From positions 1 through 64,000 of the forward strand of contig PQAF01000047.1 in assembly GCA_003105015.1 (NCBI GenBank): a stretch of 64,000 nucleotides of DNA, given 5' to 3'. Made by a program: the position numbers and the translations under genes. The notes beneath the pieces are model-generated. The model searched no databases. It was given only the letters and a program-made list of their open reading frames with translations, and was not told where the DNA came from. This document shows positions 1 through 9,080 of this stretch, piece after piece (the stretch's first letter is position 1; each line of letters opens with the position of its first letter). Origin of the DNA: Rhodocyclales bacterium (GTDB lineage Bacteria > Pseudomonadota > Gammaproteobacteria > Burkholderiales > Rhodocyclaceae).

Positions 1-956
1 CCCGGCACGATGATGACGTTCTTGGCCTCGCGCAGCAGCTCAGACGTCTCCGCCGCGCTGACGGGACTGACTTCTCCGGCCGGCTGCTCGCCGGCCTTGG
101 CCGCCGGCGCGCCGCCGCCCGTGCCAAAGCCGCCGGCGATGACGCTGATGAAGTTGCGGTTCATGGCACGGCACATGATGTAGGAGAGGATGGCGCCGCT
201 CGATCCGACCAGCGCGCCGGTGACGATGAGGAGGTCGTTCGACAGCATGAAGCCGGTCGCCGCCGCCGCCCAGCCGGAGTAGCTGTTGAGCATCGACACC
301 ACCACCGGCATGTCGGCGCCGCCGATGGCCATCACCATGTGGATGCCGAACAGCAGCGCGATCGCCGTCATGACGATCAGCGGCGTCATGCCGGCCTCGA
401 TGGAGGGCGCCATGACGAACTCGCGGCCGTACCAGAGCACCACCAGCAGGCCGGCGAGGTTGAGCCAGTGGCGTGCCGGCAGCAGCAGCGGCTTGCCGCC
501 GATCTTGCCGGAGAGCTTGCCGAAGGCGATCACCGAGCCGGAGAAGGTCACCGCGCCGATGAGGATGCCGACGTAGATCTCGATCTCGTGGATGGCCTTC
601 TCGGCGCCGGTGTACTGGATCGAGGTGTCGACGTAGCTGGCGAAGCCGACCAGGCAGGCGGCGAGGCCGACCAGGCTGTGCATGATCGCCACCAGCTCGG
701 GCATCTGGGTCATCTGCACGGCGCGCGCGGCGTAGAGGCCGATGGCGCCGCCCGCCACCATGGCGGCGACGATCCAGGGGATGCCGGCGGCGGCGACGCG
801 CGGGCCGAGCACCGTGGCCAGCACGGCAATGGTCATGCCGATGATGCCGTAGAGGTTGCCGCGCCGCGAGGTCTCCGGATTGGAGAGGCCGCCGAGGCTG
901 AGGATGAAGAGGATGGTCGCGCCGAGGTAAGCGACGGTCGTCAGGCTTGAAGTCAT
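1..956 (-). CDS. pntB: NAD(P) transhydrogenase subunit beta, partial (3' end outside window)
   Basis: Membrane subunit of the proton-translocating transhydrogenase, which uses the proton gradient to move hydride from NADH to NADP+. The visible part is the N-terminal membrane domain, a run of hydrophobic helices from [13 protein letters not shown] onward with the family segments HSLVGLAA and [13 protein letters not shown]. It then enters the linker and the start of the NADP-binding domain (KNVIIVPG). The NADP-binding domain itself lies beyond position 1. It starts 13 bases after the pntA stop, so the two form one operon. A copy of the dispersed bipartite motif lies in it at 51-74, in the linker. 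Identity is clear; only the 3' portion is missing. Confidence 0.95.
   Translation of the reverse strand, partial: MTSSLTTVAYLGATILFILSLGGLSNPETSRRGNLYGIIGMTIAVLATVLGPRVAAAGIPWIVAAMVAGGAIGLYAARAVQMTQMPELVAIMHSLVGLAACLVGFASYVDTSIQYTGAEKAIHEIEIYVGILIGAVTFSGSVIAFGKLSGKIGGKPLLLPARHWLNLAGLLVVLWYGREFVMAPSIEAGMTPLIVMTAIALLFGIHMVMAIGGADMPVVVSMLNSYSGWAAAATGFMLSNDLLIVTGALVGSSGAILSYIMCRAMNRNFISVIAGGFGTGGGAPAAKAGEQPAGEVSPVSAAETSELLREAKNVIIVP
51..74 (-). repeat. Bipartite motif copy 1
   Basis: Minus-strand reading GAAGTCAGTCCC, spacer GTCAGC, then GCGGCG. Within pntB at the linker between the membrane and NADP-binding domains. Confidence 0.7.
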
Positions 957-969
957 TGGTCGCTTCCCC

Positions 970-2571
970 TTACTTGCGGAACATCGCCAGCATGCGGCGG
1001 GTGACGGCGAAGCCGCCGAACATGTTGATGGCGGTGAGGCCGATGCCCACCACCGCCAGCCAGCGGATCAATTCGTCCGGCCGGCCGGCCGCGCCCGCCT
1101 CCAGCGGCGGCGCGATCTGCACCAGGGCGCCGATGGCGATGATGCTGGAGATGGCGTTGGTGACGCTCATCAGCGGCGTGTGCAGCGAGGGCGTCACGTT
1201 CCAGATCACCATGTAGCCGATGAAGCAGGCCAGCACGAACACCGTGAAGTGGCCGAGGAAGGAGGCCGGCGCGTAGGCGCCGATCAGCCAGAACAGCGCG
1301 GCGGCGACGGCGAACATGATCGCCAGCGTACTGCCGGCCATCGGCTCTCCCGCGCCGTGGCCGTGGCCGCTTTTCTTGGTGGCGGGTGCGGCGGGCGCCG
1401 CAGCGGCGGGCCTGGCGGCCGGCGGCGTGGCGGCTTGCTTGGGCGGTGGCGGCGGCCAGGTGATCGTTCCTTCCTTGATGACGGTGAGACCGCGGATGGC
1501 GTCGTCATCCATATTGACGTCGATCGTGCCGTCCTTGGTCTTGCACAGTTCTTCGGCAAGGCGGAACAGGTTGGTCGCGTACAGCGTCGACGACTGCTTC
1601 GCCAGGCGGCCGACCAGGTCGGTGTAGCCGATGATGGTGACGCCGTGCTTGACGACGGCCTGGCCGGGCTCGGTCAGCTCGCAGTTGCCGCCCTGTTCGG
1701 CGGCCATGTCGACGATGACGCTGCCCGGCTTCATGCTCTTCACCATCTCGGCGGTGATCAACCGGGGCGCCGGCTTGCCGGGGATCAGGGCGGTGGTGAC
1801 GATGATGTCCACTTCCTTCGCCTGCTTGGCGTACATCTCGCGCTGGGCCTGCTGGAAGCCCTCGCTCATCACCTTGGCGTAGCCGCCGCCGCCGGAGCCT
1901 TCCTCTTCGTAGTCGACCTTGACGAATTCGCCGCCGAGCGAGACGACCTGGTCGGCGACTTCGGCGCGGGTGTCGTTGGCGCGCACGATGGCGCCGAGGC
2001 CGGCGGCGGTGCCGATGGCGGCGAGACCCGCCACGCCGGCGCCGGCGATGAAGACCTTGGCCGGCGGCACCTTGCCGGCGGCGGTGATCTGGCCGTTGAA
2101 GAAGCGGCCGAAGGCGTTGGCGGCCTCGATGACGGCGCGGTAGCCGGCGACGCCGGCCTGGGAAGTCAGCGCGTCCATCTTCTGCGCGCGGGAGAGCGTG
2201 CGCGGCAGCGCGTCGATGGCCAGCACGGTGGCCTTGCGGGCGGCCAGCTGCTGCATCAGCTCCGGGTTCTGCGCCGGCCAGATGAAGGAAATCAGGGTCG
2301 CGCCCTCGCGCAGCAGGCCGACTTCCTCGGCGGAAGGGCCGCGCACCTTGAAGACGATGTCGGACTTCGCCCACAGCGCAGCGGCGCCGTCGACGACCTC
2401 GGCGCCGGCGGCGCGGTAGGCATCGTCGCTGAAATTGGCGGCCTCGCCGGCGCCGGATTGCACGGCGACCGCGAAGCCGAGCTTGATGAGCTTTTCTACC
2501 ACCTCGGGCACGGTGGCGACACGTTTCTCGCCCGCAGCCGTTTCCTTCGGCACGCCTATGACCAGCGGCAT
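970..2571 (-). CDS. pntA: NAD(P) transhydrogenase subunit alpha, fused alpha1-alpha2 form
   Basis: NAD(H)-binding subunit of the proton-translocating transhydrogenase, partner of PntB. The start at 2571 ([19 protein letters not shown]) matches the family N-terminus and is preceded by a purine-rich GGGGAAAG site; the frame is open further upstream but without similarity. The Rossmann motif is seen in [19 protein letters not shown]. The 533 residues slightly exceed the usual length of about 510 because a low-complexity Pro/Ala linker followed by a His/Gly stretch ([12 protein letters not shown]) joins the soluble domain to the C-terminal membrane segment. Many bacteria encode these two halves as separate genes (pntAA and pntAB), so this looks like a fusion. 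Confidence 0.96.
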   Translation of the reverse strand: MPLVIGVPKETAAGEKRVATVPEVVEKLIKLGFAVAVQSGAGEAANFSDDAYRAAGAEVVDGAAALWAKSDIVFKVRGPSAEEVGLLREGATLISFIWPAQNPELMQQLAARKATVLAIDALPRTLSRAQKMDALTSQAGVAGYRAVIEAANAFGRFFNGQITAAGKVPPAKVFIAGAGVAGLAAIGTAAGLGAIVRANDTRAEVADQVVSLGGEFVKVDYEEEGSGGGGYAKVMSEGFQQAQREMYAKQAKEVDIIVTTALIPGKPAPRLITAEMVKSMKPGSVIVDMAAEQGGNCELTEPGQAVVKHGVTIIGYTDLVGRLAKQSSTLYATNLFRLAEELCKTKDGTIDVNMDDDAIRGLTVIKEGTITWPPPPPKQAATPPAARPAAAAPAAPATKKSGHGHGAGEPMAGSTLAIMFAVAAALFWLIGAYAPASFLGHFTVFVLACFIGYMVIWNVTPSLHTPLMSVTNAISSIIAIGALVQIAPPLEAGAAGRPDELIRWLAVVGIGLTAINMFGGFAVTRRMLAMFRK

Positions 2572-2719
2572 GGCTCTTTCCCCTTCTTTGGTAATTTCGC
2601 GTTGGATTCCGCCAGGATGCCGGCAAGCCGGCCGGCCTTGACGATAAGCGGCAATAATACTTAAATCGATCCACCGTGGGTAGGTTGCAGCACGCTCATT
2701 CTTGATTGAGGCCTGAAAC

Positions 2720-3787
2720 ATGAAAAAACCCCGCAAGCTGCGCTCGCAGAAAGTCGGCCTCGCCCCAGGCGCCCTCATCCACGTCGGCGAGCGGCGCACG
2801 GCCCGGCCCGACATCGCCCTCTTCGAGTACGACGTAGGCGCCCTGCGCGAGACCCGCTTCGACTCGATCGCCGCCTCGCGCGAGCACCCGCGCGGCCCGG
2901 GCACCCTCTGGCTCAACGTGCACGGCCTGCACGAACCGGAGGTGATGGCGGAGATCGGCCACCGCTTCGGCCTGCATCCCCTGGTGCTGGAGGACATCCT
3001 CAACACCGACCAGCGGCCCAAGGTGGACGATTACGGCGACTATCTCTACATCGTCGCCCGCTTCTTCGACTACGACACCGCGACGGGCACCGTCGGCTCC
3101 GATCAGGTCAGCATCGTGCTCGGGGCGGACTTCGTGCTGACCTTCCAGGAGCGGCCGACCGGCACCTTCGATCCGCTGCGCGAGCGGCTGCGCGGCGACA
3201 AGGGGCAGATCAGGAAGCTCGGCGCCGACTACCTCGCCTACTCGCTCCTCGACACCATCGTCGACCGCTATTTCACCGTGCTGGAGCAGCTCACCGAGCG
3301 CACCGAGGCGCTCGAGGACGTGCTGCTGCAGCAGGCGACGCCGGCGGCGCTCAAGGAGATCCACGCCATCAAGCGCGAGACGATGGTCATGCGGCGCGCC
3401 GTCTGGCCGTTGCGCGAGGTCATCAACGGCCTGACGCGCGCCGACCAGCGCTTCTTCAAGGCGGAGACCCAGCCCTACCTGCGCGACATCTACGACCACA
3501 CCGTGCACGTCATCGAGTCGCTGGAGGGCATCCGCGACCTGATCGCCGGCATGCTCGACATCTACCTCTCCAGCATCTCCAACCGGGTCAATATGGAGGT
3601 GCGCATCCTCACCGTGATCACCACGCTGTTCATGCCGGCGGCGCTGATCGCCGGCATCTTCGGCATGAACTTCCGGCACATGCCCCTGATCGCGGACAAC
3701 GAAGGATTCCTCATCGCGCTCAGCCTGATGGGCGCGATCGCGCTGGCAATGGTGACGGTTTTCTGGCGTCGCCGCTGGCTGGGTTAA
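2720..3787 (+). CDS. corA: CorA family divalent cation transporter
   Basis: Inner-membrane Mg2+ (or Co2+/Zn2+) channel. The 355-residue protein has a long cytoplasmic N-terminal domain and two C-terminal membrane helices. The first helix ends in the diagnostic GMN signature (GIFGMNFRHMP), and the chain ends in a basic tail (FWRRRWLG) as usual for the family. It is transcribed divergently from pntAB across 148 bases and appears to be a single-gene unit. A short GC hairpin lies just after the stop (3798-3813) without a clear T run. The substrate cannot be told from sequence; CorA or ZntB-like are both possible. Confidence 0.9.
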   Translation: MKKPRKLRSQKVGLAPGALIHVGERRTARPDIALFEYDVGALRETRFDSIAASREHPRGPGTLWLNVHGLHEPEVMAEIGHRFGLHPLVLEDILNTDQRPKVDDYGDYLYIVARFFDYDTATGTVGSDQVSIVLGADFVLTFQERPTGTFDPLRERLRGDKGQIRKLGADYLAYSLLDTIVDRYFTVLEQLTERTEALEDVLLQQATPAALKEIHAIKRETMVMRRAVWPLREVINGLTRADQRFFKAETQPYLRDIYDHTVHVIESLEGIRDLIAGMLDIYLSSISNRVNMEVRILTVITTLFMPAALIAGIFGMNFRHMPLIADNEGFLIALSLMGAIALAMVTVFWRRRWLG

Positions 3788-3975
3788 GAGCTACTCTCCG
3801 GCACATACGCCGGTATCATAAGCAGCCCCGAAAAAAAGAATGATGGCCGCTTCGCGGAACAGGGCGCCGATGCGGTTTTTTCTTCTGTAGAATCCCCTCT
3901 CCCAAAAATCGCCCGGCAGTCCATCCGGCCGGTGCCGATGCACAACACACAGCAGCAGCCCGGGGAGGGTTAGCC

Positions 3976-5262
3976 TTGCAAGCTTTCGCGCAGCCCATGG
4001 AACCGGCGTCCGACGGCGCCCTGGCGGAGTTGCGCGCCCTGCACGCCCTGGCCGAGAGCATCAACCGCAGCACCACGCTCGAGTCGATCTATCCCGAAGC
4101 CCTGCAGGCGCTGCGCCGGATCACCCGCGCAGACCGTGCCGCCGTGCTGCTCTTCGACGCGCAGGACGTCATGCGCTTTGCCGCCTGGGACGGCCTCTCG
4201 GCGCCGTACCGCGCGGCCGTGGAAGGCCATTCGCCCTGGCTCGCCGACGAAGCGAACCCCCAGCCCGTCCTGGTGGCCGACCCGGCGCAGGAGCCCGCCC
4301 TGGCGCCGCTGCTGCCGGCCCTGCGCGCGGAAGGCATCGCCTCGCTGGCCTTCATCCCGATCGCCCACCAGGGGCGGCTGCTCGGCAAGTTCATGCTGTA
4401 CTTCAACGCGCCGCATGCCATGGCGGCGGATGAGGTCCGCCTGGCCCTGACCGTCGCCGAGTACCTGGCGCTGGCCGTCTCGCGGCAGCGCGCCATCGAG
4501 GAAATCCGCCGGTTGAATGCCGACCTCGAGGGGCGCGTGCAGCGCCGCACGCGGCAGCTGGAGGAAGCCAACCGGGAGATGGAATCCTTCTGCTATTCCG
4601 TCTCGCACGACCTGCGCGCACCGCTGCGGGCGCTCGACGGCTTCGCGCGCATCCTCCTCGAGGATGCCGGGCATGCCCTGGACGAGGCGGACCGGGACAA
4701 CCTGCGGCGCATCGTCGCGGCCAGCGGGCGCATGGGACGGCTGATGGACGACCTGCTCAAGCTCTCGCGCATCGGCCGCGCCGGCATGCGCCTCGCGGAA
4801 ACCGACCTGGGCAGCATGGCCGCAGACATCTTCGAGCGCCTGCGCAGCGAGGAGCCCGAGCGCCGCATGACCGCCCGGGCGGCGGAAGGCCTGCGGGTAC
4901 GGGCCGATGCCGGCCTGCTGCGCATCGCCCTGGAGAACCTGATCGGCAATGCCTGGAAGTACACGCGGCGGAATGCCGACTCGCGCATCGAGTTCGGCGC
5001 GCGGGAGGAGGACGGCGAGGCGTATTACTACGTGCGCGACAACGGCGCCGGCTTCGACATGCGCTACGCGGCGAAGCTGTTCTCGCCGTTCCAGCGCGTG
5101 CATGCGCCGGGCGAATACGAAGGCACCGGCATCGGCCTGGCCATCGTGCAGCGCATCGTGCAGCGCCACGGCGGCCGCGTCTGGGCCGAGTCCGCGCCCG
5201 GCCGCGGCTCGACCTTCTGCTTCACGCTTTGGACGGATGGGATACCGGCGGAGCTCCGCTAG
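3976..5262 (+). CDS. Soluble GAF-domain sensor histidine kinase
   Basis: Cytoplasmic histidine kinase of 428 residues without membrane helices. A GAF domain covers about residues 25-170, a short coiled segment follows, then HisKA with phospho-acceptor His211 in VSHDLRAPLRALDGF, and a HATPase_c domain with RDNGAGFDMRYA and GTGIGLAIVQRI. I chose the TTG start at 3976 because a GGGGAGGG ribosome site lies about 6 bases upstream; the next ATG (3997) is too far from it. No response regulator is adjacent. Its kinase core closely resembles those of the kinases at 27685 and 57833, suggesting paralogs. The 3' end overlaps the convergent phosphatase gene by 41 bases. Confidence 0.88.
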   Translation: MQAFAQPMEPASDGALAELRALHALAESINRSTTLESIYPEALQALRRITRADRAAVLLFDAQDVMRFAAWDGLSAPYRAAVEGHSPWLADEANPQPVLVADPAQEPALAPLLPALRAEGIASLAFIPIAHQGRLLGKFMLYFNAPHAMAADEVRLALTVAEYLALAVSRQRAIEEIRRLNADLEGRVQRRTRQLEEANREMESFCYSVSHDLRAPLRALDGFARILLEDAGHALDEADRDNLRRIVAASGRMGRLMDDLLKLSRIGRAGMRLAETDLGSMAADIFERLRSEEPERRMTARAAEGLRVRADAGLLRIALENLIGNAWKYTRRNADSRIEFGAREEDGEAYYYVRDNGAGFDMRYAAKLFSPFQRVHAPGEYEGTGIGLAIVQRIVQRHGGRVWAESAPGRGSTFCFTLWTDGIPAELR

Positions 5263-6046
5263 GATTCGCGGCGGACGGCGGCCCCGGCTTCTTCTCGACT
5301 TTCTTTTCCACCAGCTTGACGATCGCCAGCGAGCAGTTGTCGCCGTGGCCGTTGGCGCGATCGCGCGCGCGCTGGATGAGGAGTTCCGCCGCCGCGCGCG
5401 GCGGGTGGGCCGCCAGCACGCCGCCCAGCTCGGCATCCGTGAAATAGGCCCACAGCCCGTCGGAGCAGAGCAGGAAGATGTCGCCATCGGCCAGCGGCGC
5501 GGTGCCGCCGAAATCGATCGTCGGCTCCCGTTCGGAACCGAGGCAGCCGAGCAGGACGTTCTTCTGCGGGTGGTGCTCGGCCTGCTCCGGCGTGAGATAC
5601 CCCTGCTTCACCATCTCGTTCACGTAGGAATGGTCCGAGCTGCGGCTGACCAGCTTGTCGTTGCGGAAGTGGTAGATGCGCGAATCGCCGCAGTGCGCCC
5701 AGTCGACGCGCCCGGCCTGGAACAGCAGGACGCAGGCGGTGGTGTGCGGGTCCTGCTCGCTGGTGAAGCGCGTCAGCTTGATGACGACATGGGACTCGTC
5801 GATGATCGAGCGCAGCAGGTCCTGCGGCGACTCGTCGGCCGGCGCGAATTCCTCGAAGTTCTGGCGCGCCTTGAAGACCACCTGCTCGGCGGCCATGGCG
5901 CCGCCGGTATGCCCGCCCATGCCGTCGGCCAGCACGGCCATGAGCAGGCCGGGCCGCTTGGGATGGGGAAACAGGGCGACGCGATCCTGTTGTTCCTTGC
6001 GGTCGCCGATGTGCTGGGCGGCGCAGGTTTCGACGCTGAGAGCCAT
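5222..6046 (-). CDS. PP2C-family protein serine/threonine phosphatase
   Basis: Metal-dependent Ser/Thr protein phosphatase of 274 residues. The metal-site motifs are visible: HIGDRKEQQDR near the N-terminus, ADGMGGHTGG (residues 40-49), the GDSRIYHF motif, CSDGLW and the terminal GDNCS. The start at 6046 (MALSVETCAAQHIG) is chosen because the catalytic domain begins there; the frame extends upstream without conservation. The C-terminus is a short Lys/Pro/Ser-rich tail. It is a plausible counterpart for the Ser/Thr kinase encoded at 19413-20837, but the two genes are not adjacent. It overlaps the preceding kinase gene tail to tail by 41 bases. Confidence 0.9.
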   Translation of the reverse strand: MALSVETCAAQHIGDRKEQQDRVALFPHPKRPGLLMAVLADGMGGHTGGAMAAEQVVFKARQNFEEFAPADESPQDLLRSIIDESHVVIKLTRFTSEQDPHTTACVLLFQAGRVDWAHCGDSRIYHFRNDKLVSRSSDHSYVNEMVKQGYLTPEQAEHHPQKNVLLGCLGSEREPTIDFGGTAPLADGDIFLLCSDGLWAYFTDAELGGVLAAHPPRAAAELLIQRARDRANGHGDNCSLAIVKLVEKKVEKKPGPPSAANPSGAPPVSHPSKA

Positions 6047-6098
6047 GGATGGGCACTTGAAAAATTTTCTGCCCGAATGTAACACGCCCGACCGCCCA

Positions 6099-6155
6099 GT
6101 AGGTCGGCCTTCAGGCCGACTTTGGCCGCTGCTGTCGGCCTGAAGGCCGACCTAC
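6099..6155. repeat. Palindromic REP-like element, copy 1
   Basis: Two inverted arms, GTAGGTCGGCCTTCAGG... at 6099-6120 and its reverse complement at 6134-6155, separated by 13 bases. Each arm is itself a small hairpin (GTCGGCC/GGCCGAC). A second copy lies at 16524-16592. The outer CTAC supplies the TAG stop codon of the acyl-CoA synthetase gene (6152-6154). It resembles the REP-type elements dispersed between genes in many proteobacteria. Confidence 0.85.
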
Positions 6156-7843
6156 GGTTCTTTGGACCGGCGGAATTTCTCCTCTTCCTGCAGCCGCAGG
6201 ACGCGCCGCTGCACCTTGCCGGTGGTGGTCATCGGCAGGCTGTCGATGAACTCGATGGCCTTCGGGTATTCGTAGGGCGCCAGGTACTGCCGCACGTGGG
6301 CGGCGAGCTCGGCCTCCAGTTCGGCGGAGGGCTGCCGGCCCGGCTGCAGCACGATGAAGGCCTTGACGATGGTGCCGCGCGTCTCGTCGGGCGCACCCAC
6401 CACGGCGGCGTTGGCCACCGCCGGATGCTTGACCAGGCAGTTCTCGATCTCCGAGGGGCCGATGCGGTAGCCGGCGCTCTTGAAGACGTCGTCGGCGCGG
6501 CCCTGGTACCAGAGGTAGCCGTCCTCGTCCATCTTCGCCAGGTCGCCGGTGCGGCCCCAGGCCGACTCTCCCGCATTTGCATCGCCTCCGATGTATTTCT
6601 CCGCAGTGGCTTTCGGGTTCCTCCAGTATTCGAGCATGAACACCGGGTCCGCTTCGCCGTTGCAGGAACGCTGCACGCAGACTTCGCCGACCTCGCCCGC
6701 CGGCAGCACGTTTCCCGAGTCGTCGAGCACGGCGACGCGGTGGCCGGGATAGGGCCGGCCCATGGCGCCGGGCTTGGCCGGATAGGCCGCCGCGCAGCCG
6801 CCGACGACGTAGTTCATCTCGGTCTGGCCGAAGATCTCGTTGATGCTGACGCCGAGCTGTTCCTGCGCCCAGCGGAACACCGTCTCGCCGACCGCCTCGC
6901 CGCCGCTCATGATGGTGCGGAGGTTCACGTCGTAGCGCGCCTTCGGCTCCGGCACCGCCTTCATCATCATCTTCAGCGCGGTGGGAAACAGGAAGGCGTT
7001 CCTCACGCCGTACTTCTCGATCAGCCAGAAGGCCTTTTCCGGATCGAAGCGGCCGCGGTAGCCGAGGATCGGCATGCCGTAGTGCCAGGTCGGCAGCAGC
7101 GCGTCGAAGAGGCCGCCGGTCCACGCCCAGTCGGCCGGCGACCAGAACATGTCGCCCGGCTGCGGGAAGAAGTCGTGCGAGCAGGCGAAGCCCGAAAGGT
7201 TGCCGAGCAGCGTGCGCTGGGCCATCAGCGAACCTTTTGGATTTCCTGTTGTTCCGCTGGTGTAGATGATCAGCGCCGGATCGTCGGCGGCGGTGTCGAC
7301 GCACTGGAAGCGGCGCGAGGCGCGCGACAGCAGATTGTTCCAGTCGTGCACCCCGGATTCCCGTACCCCGCCGACGCCGATGACGTGGCGCAGATTCGGC
7401 AGCCTGTCCTTCACCGCCCACAGCTTGGGCAGGGTGCTCTCGTCGACGATGGCGACGCAGGCTTCCGAGTTCTCCAGGCGGTACTCCAGCGCGTCGGGGC
7501 CGAACAGGTGCGACAGCGGCAGCGCGATGGCGTCCATCTGGTAGCAGGCGATGTGGGCGATGCCCGTCTCCGGCCGCTGCGGCAGGATGATGGCGACGCG
7601 GTCGCGCCGCATGACGCCGAGCGCGTGCAGCACATTGGAGAGGCGGTTGGCCGCCATCTGGATGTCCCAGAAGCTCCACGCCTCCGTGTGCCCGGCCTCG
7701 TCCTCGTAGTAGAGGGCGAAGCGCGAGCGGTCCTCCGCCCAGCGCCCGCAGCAGGCCTGCGCCATGTTGAAGCGCGCCGGCGTGTTCCAGCGGAAGGTGT
7801 CGAAGAGATCGTCGTAGTTCTTCGCCTGCGTGTTCAGCTCCAT
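6152..7843 (-). CDS. AMP-dependent acyl-CoA synthetase
   Basis: Adenylate-forming enzyme of 563 residues that activates a carboxylic acid with ATP and CoA. It shows the P-loop-like motif IIYTSGTTGNPKGS, the A5 motif EIFGQTEMN, the hinge region TGDLAKMDEDGYLWYQG followed by GYRIGPSEIE, and the C-terminal catalytic lysine in TTTGKVQRR. Similarity is to the medium-chain or acetyl-CoA-synthetase-like group; the acid cannot be predicted. It starts one base after the glcF stop, so it is probably the last gene of the glcDEF operon. That suggests a substrate linked to glycolate metabolism, but this is inference. Its stop codon lies inside the palindromic repeat at 6099-6155. Confidence 0.88.
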   Translation of the reverse strand: MELNTQAKNYDDLFDTFRWNTPARFNMAQACCGRWAEDRSRFALYYEDEAGHTEAWSFWDIQMAANRLSNVLHALGVMRRDRVAIILPQRPETGIAHIACYQMDAIALPLSHLFGPDALEYRLENSEACVAIVDESTLPKLWAVKDRLPNLRHVIGVGGVRESGVHDWNNLLSRASRRFQCVDTAADDPALIIYTSGTTGNPKGSLMAQRTLLGNLSGFACSHDFFPQPGDMFWSPADWAWTGGLFDALLPTWHYGMPILGYRGRFDPEKAFWLIEKYGVRNAFLFPTALKMMMKAVPEPKARYDVNLRTIMSGGEAVGETVFRWAQEQLGVSINEIFGQTEMNYVVGGCAAAYPAKPGAMGRPYPGHRVAVLDDSGNVLPAGEVGEVCVQRSCNGEADPVFMLEYWRNPKATAEKYIGGDANAGESAWGRTGDLAKMDEDGYLWYQGRADDVFKSAGYRIGPSEIENCLVKHPAVANAAVVGAPDETRGTIVKAFIVLQPGRQPSAELEAELAAHVRQYLAPYEYPKAIEFIDSLPMTTTGKVQRRVLRLQEEEKFRRSKEP

Positions 7844-7844
7844 C

Positions 7845-9080
7845 TCAGCTTCCCAGTTGTCGATCCAGCAATTCTATCCAGTGGGAAACCGGCGTGGGCG
7901 TGCCGGCCTGCAAATGGGCGATGCAGCCGATGTTGGCGCTGGCGATGGCCTCGGGCGCGCCGGCCTGCAGGCAGCCGAGCTTGTTGTCGCGCAGCTTCAG
8001 CGAGAGTTCCGGCTGCAGCACCGAGTAGGTGCCGGCCGAGCCGCAGCAGAGATGGCCGTCCGCTACCGGCGTCAGCTCGAAGCCGGCCGCCTGCAGGATG
8101 GATTCCACGGCGCCGCGCACCTTGAGGCCGTGCTGCAGGGAGCAGGGGGAGTGGAAGGCCAGCTTGCGCCGTGTCACCGGGACTGACTTTTGCAGCAGGG
8201 CGACTAGCGCGCCCTGCTCGCCCGCCAGCACCTCGGCAATGTCGCGCGCGAGCAGCGTCACCCGCGCCGCCTTCGCAGCATAGGCCGGGTCGTTCTCGAG
8301 CAGGTGGGCATACTCCAGCACATGGGCGCCGCAGCCGGAGGCGGTGACGACGATGCCTTCCGCGCCGGCCTCGATGTGCGGCCACCAGGCGTCGATGTTG
8401 CGCCGCGCGTCCATGCGCGCGCCCTCGTGGTCGTCGAGGTGCAGGCGCACGGCACCGCAGCAGCCGGCCCCCTCCGCCTCGATCGTGGCGATGCCGAGGC
8501 GGTCGAGCACGCGCGCCGCGGCGGCGTTGATGTTGGGCGACATGCTCGGCTGCACGCAGCCGGCGAGCATGAGCATCCGTCGCGGATGATCTCGCCGTAT
8601 TGCGGAGACTGACTTTTGCTTGGGCAGCACCTTGGCCTTCAACGAGGACGGCAGCAGCGGGCGGAAGAACTGTCCGAGCTTGTAGGCCGGTCCGAACAGC
8701 CAGCCGCGGGTGAGGCCCTCGCGCAGGGCGAAGCGCAGGAAGCGCTGGCCGGCCGGTCGCGCCACGCGCGCCGCAACCACGGCGCGGCCGATGTCGACCA
8801 GGCGGTGATACTCGACGCCCGAGGGACAGGTCGTCTCGCAGGAGCGGCAGGTCAGGCAGCGGTCGAGGTGGCGCTGGGTTTTCTCGGTGACGTCGGCGCC
8901 CTCGAGCAACTGCTTGATGAGGTAGATGCGGCCGCGCGGGCCGTCGAGCTCGTCGCCGAGCAGCTGGTAGGTCGGGCAGGTGGCGGTGCAGAAGCCGCAG
9001 TGCACGCACTTCCGCAGGATGGCGTCGGCGGTGTCGCCGTCCGGCGTGCCGCGGATGAAATCGGCGAGGTTCGTTTGCAT
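7845..9080 (-). CDS. glcF: Glycolate oxidase iron-sulfur subunit
   Basis: Electron-transfer subunit of the GlcDEF glycolate dehydrogenase. The 411-residue protein has two 4Fe-4S motifs (CVHCGFCTATCPTY and CLTCRSCETTCPSG) and two CCG-domain motifs (GCCGAVRLH and CCGSAGTYS), the standard GlcF layout. The start at 9080 (MQTNLADFIRG) shares one base with the glcE stop, a TGATG overlap showing translational coupling. Two copies of the dispersed bipartite motif lie inside this gene (8167-8190 and 8593-8616), encoding the similar peptides KQKSVSA and LQKSVPV in regions between the conserved cysteine motifs. Confidence 0.95.
   Translation of the reverse strand: MQTNLADFIRGTPDGDTADAILRKCVHCGFCTATCPTYQLLGDELDGPRGRIYLIKQLLEGADVTEKTQRHLDRCLTCRSCETTCPSGVEYHRLVDIGRAVVAARVARPAGQRFLRFALREGLTRGWLFGPAYKLGQFFRPLLPSSLKAKVLPKQKSVSAIRRDHPRRMLMLAGCVQPSMSPNINAAAARVLDRLGIATIEAEGAGCCGAVRLHLDDHEGARMDARRNIDAWWPHIEAGAEGIVVTASGCGAHVLEYAHLLENDPAYAAKAARVTLLARDIAEVLAGEQGALVALLQKSVPVTRRKLAFHSPCSLQHGLKVRGAVESILQAAGFELTPVADGHLCCGSAGTYSVLQPELSLKLRDNKLGCLQAGAPEAIASANIGCIAHLQAGTPTPVSHWIELLDRQLGS
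8167..8190 (-). repeat. Bipartite motif copy 2 (exact core)
   Basis: Minus-strand reading AAAGTCAGTCCC, spacer GGTGAC, then ACGGCG. Exact 12-base core and exact distal half. Lies within glcF. Confidence 0.75.
8593..8616 (-). repeat. Bipartite motif copy 3
   Basis: Minus-strand reading AAAGTCAGTCTC, spacer CGCAAT, then ACGGCG. One core mismatch. Lies within glcF, about 400 bases from copy 2. Confidence 0.72.

Noticed and set aside
2160..2172. GGAAGTCAGC in pntA as a motif copy
   Set aside because: The core stops matching after AAGTCAG and the distal half is absent.
3798..3813. CCGGC/GCCGG hairpin after corA as a terminator
   Set aside because: Short stem and no T run; too weak to annotate.
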